Below are positions 13,309 to 17,732 of a stretch of DNA of 17,732 bases, in pieces. The stretch lies in the NCBI GenBank assembly GCA_023398615.1, contig JAEWSD010000025.1:1-17732 (forward strand), read 5' to 3'. The position numbers were made by a program, and so were the translations under genes. The notes under the pieces are model-generated. The model had not been told where the DNA came from. It saw only the letters and a program-made list of their open reading frames with translations, and ran no database searches. Each line of letters starts with the position of its first letter. The stretch's first letter is position 1. The DNA comes from Bacillota bacterium. GTDB lineage: Bacteria > Bacillota > Clostridia > Lachnospirales > Lachnospiraceae.

Positions 13309-14121
13309 CTATATACTCATATTGCGTTTGATTTCCACAGGCATCTTTTTTGAAGAGGTATTCTTGTACAGGTCAAATTGAAAGCTGCATTTATCCGCGC
13401 GGGTAACAGAGGTTGTATACTCAAAGATAAATCCGGAATCCAGGCAGGAAATCCGTGTGATCTTATAGCCTGCAATTTGTTCCGGACATTCCAGTATAGA
13501 GGCTTCGTCTCCGGATAATATAAATGCATCCAGGGTCTCTTTTGCATGATACATACTTAAGTGATAGGTTTCGTCCAGGGTCTGGTAGAGTGATCGTTTA
13601 CTGAAATCAAAGGTCTCGATCCGGTTGCAGAGATAGTAAGGAATATAGGTACGCTCCCACAATATCGGTTCTTTGTCGGCAAGGCGCAGGCGCTCCAGGT
13701 AATACACAGGTGCCTGTGCGGTCGGCAGCTTTAATATATCCGCAATCTCTTCCGGACAGCGATCAAGAACCTCGGCCCTTATGATCCTGGAGCCTGGCTT
13801 TACACCAAGTGCTTTCATATCCTCCGTAAAGTTATAAAGATGATTCATGCTTCGCTTTATTTTAGAGTTGGCAATAAAGGTACCTTTTCCGCGATAGCGG
13901 ACGAGAAGCCCTTCTTCTACTAATTTATTCATGGATTGCCGGACAGTTGTCCTGCTTACATTCAGTATATCGCATAAACTGTTTTCGGCAATCATCATAT
14001 CGCCCGGCTGCAATACGCCGGTCTGAATCTGGATCCGAAGGTAAGAGGCCAGCTGAATATATAGAGGAACCTCCGTCTCTTTCGAAAATTGAAATGTATT
14101 TTTAAAGTAGTCGATATCCAT
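13309..14121 (-). CDS. GntR family transcriptional regulator, HutC subfamily (UTRA domain)
   Basis: 270-aa regulator. Residues about 18-82 are the GntR winged helix (PLYIQLASYLRIQIQTG, then SLCDILNVSRTTVRQSMNKLVEEGLL and YRGKGTFI). From about 100 a UTRA effector domain follows, with RIIRAEVLDR, YYLERLRLADKEPILWERTYIP and a C-terminal FEYTTSVTRADKCSFQFDLY stretch characteristic of HutC/FarR-type sugar-phosphate sensors. I start at the ATG ending at 14121, with AAAGGGG upstream; an upstream GTG at 14163 would overlap the kinase gene. It lies 14 nt after the kinase stop and is co-transcribed with it. The likely targets are the paired palindromes in the intergenic region at 15305-15447, with the kinase's substrate or product as effector. 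Confidence 0.93.
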   Translation of the reverse strand: MDIDYFKNTFQFSKETEVPLYIQLASYLRIQIQTGVLQPGDMMIAENSLCDILNVSRTTVRQSMNKLVEEGLLVRYRGKGTFIANSKIKRSMNHLYNFTEDMKALGVKPGSRIIRAEVLDRCPEEIADILKLPTAQAPVYYLERLRLADKEPILWERTYIPYYLCNRIETFDFSKRSLYQTLDETYHLSMYHAKETLDAFILSGDEASILECPEQIAGYKITRISCLDSGFIFEYTTSVTRADKCSFQFDLYKNTSSKKMPVEIKRNMSI

Positions 14122-14135
14122 AATTAAAATCCCCT

Positions 14136-15281
14136 TTAAAATGATGTAGGATGCTCCTGCCACAGGTTAAGAAAGCCCGTTAGCTCGCGGATGTCGGGGC
14201 TTTTTGCATTGCGCACGTAGTAACCGGAGGTTGCACATCCCAGATACAGACAGTCCGTAAAGGAGAAATTCCGCATCATACCATATAGAAAGCCTGCATT
14301 AAAGTTGTCACCGGCACCTGTGGTAAGCTTAGGCTGTGTGCAGTAAGGCCCGTTGATTTCGTAATAAAACCCGTTATGCAGGCAGCAGGCCCGGTCTGTC
14401 AGATGTATCACAGGGCAGTAAAGCTCCAGCCGTAAAGATAAGAATTCCAGGAGCTCCCGTGTGCCGGCGGACTTATAATCCGTTATCTCCGCGTCCAGCG
14501 CTTCACTGATTTCACAGGCTTCCTTCAAATTCATACTCAGTATAACACGAAAGCCGGCTTTCGTAAAAGCCTTTATGTGGGAAAGGCCGGTCAGCAGGTC
14601 TTCCTTTGTGCGCTTCTCCGGATCGGCCAGATCAAAAAATACGGTCTTAGCGGATGCGGCAAGCTTTGGTGCAATTGTTTCCAGGAATCCTTCCCAGATA
14701 CGGTTCATACCTAATAACATCGACCAATTGGAGAAGACGTAATAATCACATTCCTCAAACAGCGCGGTAAGCTGGGGCAGAGGGCAGGTTTCCCTTATAT
14801 TCTCCCAGGTGATCGCACTCAGTGCGGTAAGTCTGGAGGCAATGATCTTTCCGTCATTGAATTCCAAAGCCTCCGTTCCTGCGGGAGGGGAAAGGCAGAT
14901 AACTCTGCCGCACCGGTTAAGAGCGTTGAATACCGGGTCAAGAGTTTTGGAACCGACGGCCCCCATATAGGTAACCTCAACCGAATAATTGAGCAGGGAA
15001 TTGGCCAGAATAGGCCCGTTGCCGCCCATTTTTATCTGTTGAGTCACCAATTCGATATTCGTACTCATGCCGCTTCCGCGGGCAATCCGATCCGCGTAAG
15101 ACTGAATCGAGGGAAGCCTTTCATAGGAATCCGAAGAATACCGCTTATCTACTACATGGATGATTTCATCAATAAACCCGTCAAATCCTACAAAGACTCT
15201 TCGTGTTTCGGATGGGTGATTCAGTAAGGTACAAAGCTCAGGTAAATGGGAAGCAAGGGAAAGATTCCGTTCTGTATGCAT
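14136..15281 (-). CDS. PfkB family carbohydrate kinase
   Basis: 381-aa cytoplasmic ribokinase-type sugar kinase. Signatures: KMGGNGPILANSL (about 85-97, the first PfkB motif with GG for sugar binding) and TTGAGDNFNAGFLYG (about 320-334, the second motif with the anion hole and catalytic base Asp325). VFVGFDGFIDEI at the N-terminus is an FD-G-D variant of the usual start. It is longer than typical ribokinases (about 300 aa), mainly in the middle. The start at 15281 is preferred because GGAGG lies 5 nt upstream and overlaps the alternative ATG at 15293. It is divergent from a DeoC-type aldolase, and the characterised deoxyribokinase DeoK is a PfkB protein, so a 2-deoxy-sugar or related kinase is a reasonable but unproven guess. 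Confidence 0.92.
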   Translation of the reverse strand: MHTERNLSLASHLPELCTLLNHPSETRRVFVGFDGFIDEIIHVVDKRYSSDSYERLPSIQSYADRIARGSGMSTNIELVTQQIKMGGNGPILANSLLNYSVEVTYMGAVGSKTLDPVFNALNRCGRVICLSPPAGTEALEFNDGKIIASRLTALSAITWENIRETCPLPQLTALFEECDYYVFSNWSMLLGMNRIWEGFLETIAPKLAASAKTVFFDLADPEKRTKEDLLTGLSHIKAFTKAGFRVILSMNLKEACEISEALDAEITDYKSAGTRELLEFLSLRLELYCPVIHLTDRACCLHNGFYYEINGPYCTQPKLTTGAGDNFNAGFLYGMMRNFSFTDCLYLGCATSGYYVRNAKSPDIRELTGFLNLWQEHPTSF

Positions 15282-15304
15282 GCTGACCTCCATAATGTTA
15301 TAAT

Positions 15305-15326
15305 TGTATGGTACATTTATAAATGT
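15305..15326. promoter_or_regulatory. Operator candidate 1 at the kinase/regulator promoter
   Basis: The site reads TGTATGGTACA followed by TTTATAAATGT and contains the perfect palindrome ACATTTATAAATGT (15313-15326). It lies immediately downstream of the minus-strand -10 element (15328-15333), where a repressor would block initiation. The same composite pattern recurs at 15423-15447 beside the opposite promoter. Confidence 0.65.
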
Positions 15327-15327
15327 G

Positions 15328-15356
15328 ATTATATAGCTGTTTTAATTAAAAAGCAA
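15328..15356 (-). promoter_or_regulatory. Promoter for the PfkB kinase-GntR operon
   Basis: Read on the minus strand: TTGCTT (15356-15351), a 17-bp spacer, then a perfect TATAAT (15333-15328). Transcription would start near 15321, inside operator candidate 1. Confidence 0.65.
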
Positions 15357-15388
15357 GATAAAAATTTAATACATTTAATAAAAATAAG

Positions 15389-15417
15389 TTGACAGTGGAC
15401 ATAGAAAGTAGTATATA
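15389..15417 (+). promoter_or_regulatory. Promoter for the DeoC-type aldolase and GH1 genes
   Basis: A perfect TTGACA (15389-15394), a 17-bp spacer and TATATA (15412-15417). Transcription would start near 15424, within operator candidate 2. An extra half-site, TACATTTAATA, lies upstream of the -35 at 15370-15380 and repeats exactly at 15430-15440. Confidence 0.75.
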
Positions 15418-15420
15418 TAA

Positions 15421-15448
15421 AATGTATCATACATTTAATACAAATGTA
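15421..15448. promoter_or_regulatory. Operator candidate 2 at the aldolase promoter
   Basis: Two overlapping perfect palindromes lie here: AATGTAT-C-ATACATT (15421-15435) and TACATTT-AATAC-AAATGTA (15430-15448). Together they give TGTATCATACATTT...AAATGT, the same composite as operator candidate 1 apart from a 3-bp longer centre. It covers the likely transcription start, so the co-encoded GntR regulator is its probable ligand. Confidence 0.7.
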
Positions 15449-15487
15449 GAGAGACAGCAATAACAATTTAATACAGGAGGAAACAGT

Positions 15488-16198
15488 ATGAAACCCAGTA
15501 AAAAAGCCAGTGAAATGACAGTAAGTGAATTAGCGAGGTACATTGATTATTCCGTGCTGAAGCCGGAGTTTACCGAAGAGGAGATTATTGAATTAACAAA
15601 GGACGGAGTAAGATTAGGCTGTGCCACAATATGCATCAATCCCGGATATATGAACCTGTGCGAACCATATGTAAGAGGTAGTGAAACCATGCTTTGCCCG
15701 GTGTGTGATTTCCCGTTCGGTACAAGCTCCACGGAATCAAAGGTAAACCAGATTGAGATAGTGGCAAAATACGATTCGGTAAAGGAAATAGATATCGTAG
15801 CGAACTTTGGATGGATCCGCAGCGGCAGATTCGATAAAGTGACACAGGATATAAAGGCCTGTGCGGATATGGCGCATCAATACGGCAGAAAGCTAAAGGT
15901 CATCTTTGAAACGGATGCCCTGAACAAAGAACAGGTAAGAGAAAGCTGCAGGTGTGCGGTAAAGGCGGGAGCGGATTTTGTAAAAACAAGCACCGGATTC
16001 CTGACCGGAATGGAGGCACACGGCGCGACACCGGAGATTATAAAGGTAATGCTGGAAGAAGTAGACGGAAAATGCCAGGTGAAAGGCAGCGGCTGCATCC
16101 GGACCAGAGAACATTTTCTGCAGCTGATTGATATGGGGATCGACCGGATGGGCGTAGGTTATAAATCGGTTCCCGTCGTATTAAATGAAAAACGGTAA
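15488..16198 (+). CDS. deoC: DeoC-type aldolase (deoxyribose-phosphate aldolase family)
   Basis: Class I aldolase of the DeoC family, 236 aa, cytoplasmic. In E. coli DeoC the key residues are Asp102, Lys167 (Schiff base) and Lys201; here Asp102 (EIDIVANFG), Lys166 (DFVKTSTGF) and Lys199 (QVKGSGCIRT) correspond. CDFPFGTSSTESK is also typical. Departures are IDYSVLKP for the usual IDHTLLKP, a NFGWIRSG segment for NIGALKSG, and a phosphate-end loop MGVGYKSVPVV in place of the usual GTSSG. The known reaction cleaves 2-deoxyribose 5-phosphate to glyceraldehyde 3-phosphate and acetaldehyde; the departures leave room for another 2-deoxy or chain-modified substrate. ATG 15488 follows ACAGGAGG. Pairing with a PfkB kinase and a glycosidase suggests catabolism of an imported or released sugar rather than nucleoside salvage, as no nucleoside phosphorylase or phosphopentomutase is near. 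Confidence 0.88.
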   Translation: MKPSKKASEMTVSELARYIDYSVLKPEFTEEEIIELTKDGVRLGCATICINPGYMNLCEPYVRGSETMLCPVCDFPFGTSSTESKVNQIEIVAKYDSVKEIDIVANFGWIRSGRFDKVTQDIKACADMAHQYGRKLKVIFETDALNKEQVRESCRCAVKAGADFVKTSTGFLTGMEAHGATPEIIKVMLEEVDGKCQVKGSGCIRTREHFLQLIDMGIDRMGVGYKSVPVVLNEKR

Positions 16199-16229
16199 AT
16201 AATTTCAGCAAAATGCAGGGAGGAGATTA

Positions 16230-16302
16230 GGTTGAAAGAAAAACACTTTCAACCATTTTATTCAGGCCTATTCAATTTTTTGAATAGGTCATCAAAAAAT
16301 TG
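16230..16302 (+). promoter_or_regulatory. Overlapping hairpins in the aldolase-GH1 intergenic region
   Basis: Three perfect stems are present. The first is GGTTGAAAG/CTTTCAACC (16230-16238 and 16246-16254). The second is CCTATTCAA/TTGAATAGG (16267-16275 and 16280-16288). The third is CAATTTTTTGA/TCAAAAAATTG (16273-16283 and 16292-16302). The second and third share 16273-16283 and exclude each other, as in attenuators. None is followed by a T-run, so effects on translation or RNA processing are likelier than termination. Confidence 0.5.
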
Positions 16303-16303
16303 A
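16232..16303 (+). CDS. Possible leader peptide (23 aa) upstream of the GH1 gene
   Basis: TTG 16232 lies 6 nt after GGGAGGAG (16218-16225), a ribosome binding site better than that of the downstream glycosidase gene. The frame encodes 23 residues (MKEKHFQPFYSG then LFNFLNRSSKN) and ends at TGA 16301-16303, 19 nt before the GH1 start codon. The start codon lies within the stem of one hairpin and the stop within another. I do not recognise the peptide. It could be a regulatory leader, a small membrane-interacting peptide or chance. Confidence 0.4.
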   Translation: MKEKHFQPFYSGLFNFLNRSSKN

Positions 16304-16322
16304 AAGGTACGGGTGAGTTATA

Positions 16323-17669
16323 ATGAAAAGGTATGAATTCCCGGAAGATTTTACTTGGGGTGTGGCAGCCGGCTCCTATCAGATAGAAGGAGGATGGGAG
16401 GAGGGCGGAAAGGGCGAGAGCATATGGGACCGTTTCTGCCACACACCGGGGCGCATTAAGGACGGAACGACCGGAGATGTGTCCTGTGATTTTTATCATA
16501 AATATGAGGAAGATATCCGGATGATGAAGCAGCTGGGATACCCGAATTTCTTACTGACGATCAGCTGGCCAAGGGTGATACCGGACGGAATCGGTGAAGT
16601 AAACTATACCGGAATTGAATTCTACAGAAAGGTTCTGTCTCATCTTCGCAAAAATGGAATAAAATCCTATGTGGTGCTTTATCACTGGGACCTTCCCCAG
16701 AAGCTGCAGGAGCGGGGCGGATGGATGAACCGGGAGATTGTGGGATGGTTTGACAATTATGCCAGAACCATGTACCGGGAATTAGGGGACCTGGCAGATA
16801 ACTGGATTACCATATTGGAGCCGTGGGTGATCTCCTTCCAGGGCTACTGGCTGGGAATACATGCGCCCGGTTATCATGACTATTCCGCCGCTCTCACCAC
16901 CGCGCATCACCTTAACCTGGCTCATGGAACGGCGGTCAAGGCATTTCGGGAAAGCGGACTGCCCGGCGAAATCGGCATAAAGATCAATATGGGCATGGTA
17001 TACCCGGCAGACCCTGAGTCGGCGGCAGATATCGCGGCGGCGGAAAGGGAGAATATCCAGACCAACACCCTGTTTTGCGACCCGATATTAAAGGGCACCT
17101 ATCCGCAGGAGTTCTTTGCTTATCTGAAGAAACAGGGTGTGGTACTTCCTGATATCAGGAAGGGAGATATGGAGTTAATGCGCCAGGAGATCGACTTCTT
17201 CGGGCTGAATAATTACAATGCCTTTTATGTAAAGGACGGAGGCGAGTGGCCGCTGCATGTAACACATGTAAAGACCGGAAAGCCTGTTACACAATGCGGC
17301 TGGGAGTATGAACCGGAGTGCCTGTATGATTTGTTAAAATTGCTTCAGGATTCCTATCGGCTTAAGAAAATCATCATTACGGAAAACGGCTGTGCTTCGA
17401 ACGACTGGGTGGACGATGACGGAACGGTAACCGATTCCATCCGGTTGATTTATCTTAAAAATTATCTGAAACAGGCGCATAGGGCAATCGAAGCGGGAAT
17501 TCCGCTAAAAGGATACTTTGTCTGGTCCTTGTGGGATAATTTTGAGTGGGCGGAAGGACTGTCCATTCGCTTCGGTATTGTCCATGTGGACTATAACACG
17601 TTAAAACGAACCCCGAAAGCAAGTGCTTACTGGTACTCGGAGGTTATTAAACAGAATGGATTTGAATAA
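16323..17669 (+). CDS. Glycoside hydrolase family 1 (beta-glucosidase/6-phospho-beta-glucosidase-like) with altered sugar site
   Basis: 448-aa intracellular GH1 TIM barrel of normal length, no signal peptide. N-terminal FTWGVAAGSYQIEGGW, LYHWDLPQ (His121-Trp122), nucleophile Glu354 in ITENG, and the C-terminal WSLWDNFEWAEG and RFGIVHVDY are all typical. Two almost invariant positions are changed: the acid/base motif TFNEP reads TILEP (Glu166 kept, Asn replaced by Leu165), and the YRFSIxWPR motif reads FLLTISWPR, so its Arg is Leu77. In characterised GH1 enzymes that Asn contacts the sugar 2-hydroxyl and the Arg supports the catalytic carboxylates. A different glycone or reduced activity is expected. 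Ribosome binding site GGGTGAG precedes ATG 16323. It is likely transcribed with the DeoC-type aldolase gene. Confidence 0.9.
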   Translation: MKRYEFPEDFTWGVAAGSYQIEGGWEEGGKGESIWDRFCHTPGRIKDGTTGDVSCDFYHKYEEDIRMMKQLGYPNFLLTISWPRVIPDGIGEVNYTGIEFYRKVLSHLRKNGIKSYVVLYHWDLPQKLQERGGWMNREIVGWFDNYARTMYRELGDLADNWITILEPWVISFQGYWLGIHAPGYHDYSAALTTAHHLNLAHGTAVKAFRESGLPGEIGIKINMGMVYPADPESAADIAAAERENIQTNTLFCDPILKGTYPQEFFAYLKKQGVVLPDIRKGDMELMRQEIDFFGLNNYNAFYVKDGGEWPLHVTHVKTGKPVTQCGWEYEPECLYDLLKLLQDSYRLKKIIITENGCASNDWVDDDGTVTDSIRLIYLKNYLKQAHRAIEAGIPLKGYFVWSLWDNFEWAEGLSIRFGIVHVDYNTLKRTPKASAYWYSEVIKQNGFE

Positions 17670-17704
17670 AACCGCAAGAATGGTTAAAAAAATTTCTCCC
17701 GGCC

Positions 17705-17732
17705 TGCTATAATATCTGTCGGAAGGAGGTTG
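17705..17732 (+). promoter_or_regulatory. Promoter -10 and ribosome binding site of a gene starting beyond the window
   Basis: TGC directly precedes a perfect TATAAT (17708-17713), an extended -10 motif; a weak T/A-rich -35 lies near 17684. AAGGAGG at 17723-17729 follows. The start codon would be just outside the right edge, so a new transcript probably begins here with a very short leader. Confidence 0.55.

Noticed and set aside
13290..13320. Bidirectional terminator between the convergent hydrolase and GntR genes
   Set aside because: Only 6 nt separate the stop codons and I see no hairpin with T-run on either strand.
17670..17700. Terminator after the GH1 gene
   Set aside because: AACC/GGTT followed by A-rich sequence gives only a 4-bp stem and no T-run on the + strand.

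Overview
The window looks like a chromosomal segment of a low-to-mid GC Gram-positive anaerobe, most likely a clostridial (Lachnospiraceae-like) gut bacterium. The grounds are strong AGGAGG ribosome binding sites, TTG starts (one GTG-led upstream extension), SigA-type promoters and the gene repertoire. The taxonomic call is inference from style and content, not from a marker gene.

Region 1 (1-7928, all +). The 3' end of a probable peptide-binding lipoprotein gene is followed by a dipeptide/oligopeptide ABC transporter (two permeases, two ATPases). A D-2-hydroxyacid dehydrogenase with an apparent ATA start, an AEC-family carrier and an ammonium channel fused to a P-II signalling domain follow with gaps of 15-22 nt. 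Two palindromic elements interrupt the transporter genes: an 80-bp hairpin repeat (130-209) and a 200-bp near-symmetric palindrome (2098-2297). The gene set suggests peptide or amino-acid uptake linked to 2-oxo/2-hydroxy acid handling and ammonium.

Region 2 (7929-9560, +). A consensus promoter is followed by a structured leader of about 200 nt with an intrinsic-terminator-like hairpin, then a MATE exporter.

Region 3 (9561-13302, +). A DeoR-type regulator ends in a 120-bp copy of the hairpin repeat seen at 130-209. Then come tightly packed genes for a Gfo/Idh/MocA oxidoreductase, a sugar-phosphate isomerase/epimerase-like TIM barrel and an alpha/beta hydrolase. This looks like a small carbohydrate or polyol catabolic unit.

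Region 4 (13309-17732). A PfkB sugar kinase and a GntR/UTRA regulator (both -) are divergent from a DeoC-type aldolase and a GH1 beta-glycosidase (both +). The divergent intergenic region has two good promoters, each with a copy of the same composite palindrome at its likely transcription start, which is the expected arrangement for GntR autoregulation and local regulation. The GH1 enzyme keeps both catalytic glutamates but lacks two nearly invariant sugar-site residues. Kinase, DeoC-type aldolase and atypical glycosidase together suggest a pathway for an unusual, possibly 2-deoxy, sugar glycoside. The glycosidase is preceded by a possible 23-codon leader ORF with overlapping hairpins. The window ends in the promoter and ribosome binding site of a further gene.

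No rRNA, tRNA, CRISPR array, transposase or phage gene was seen.
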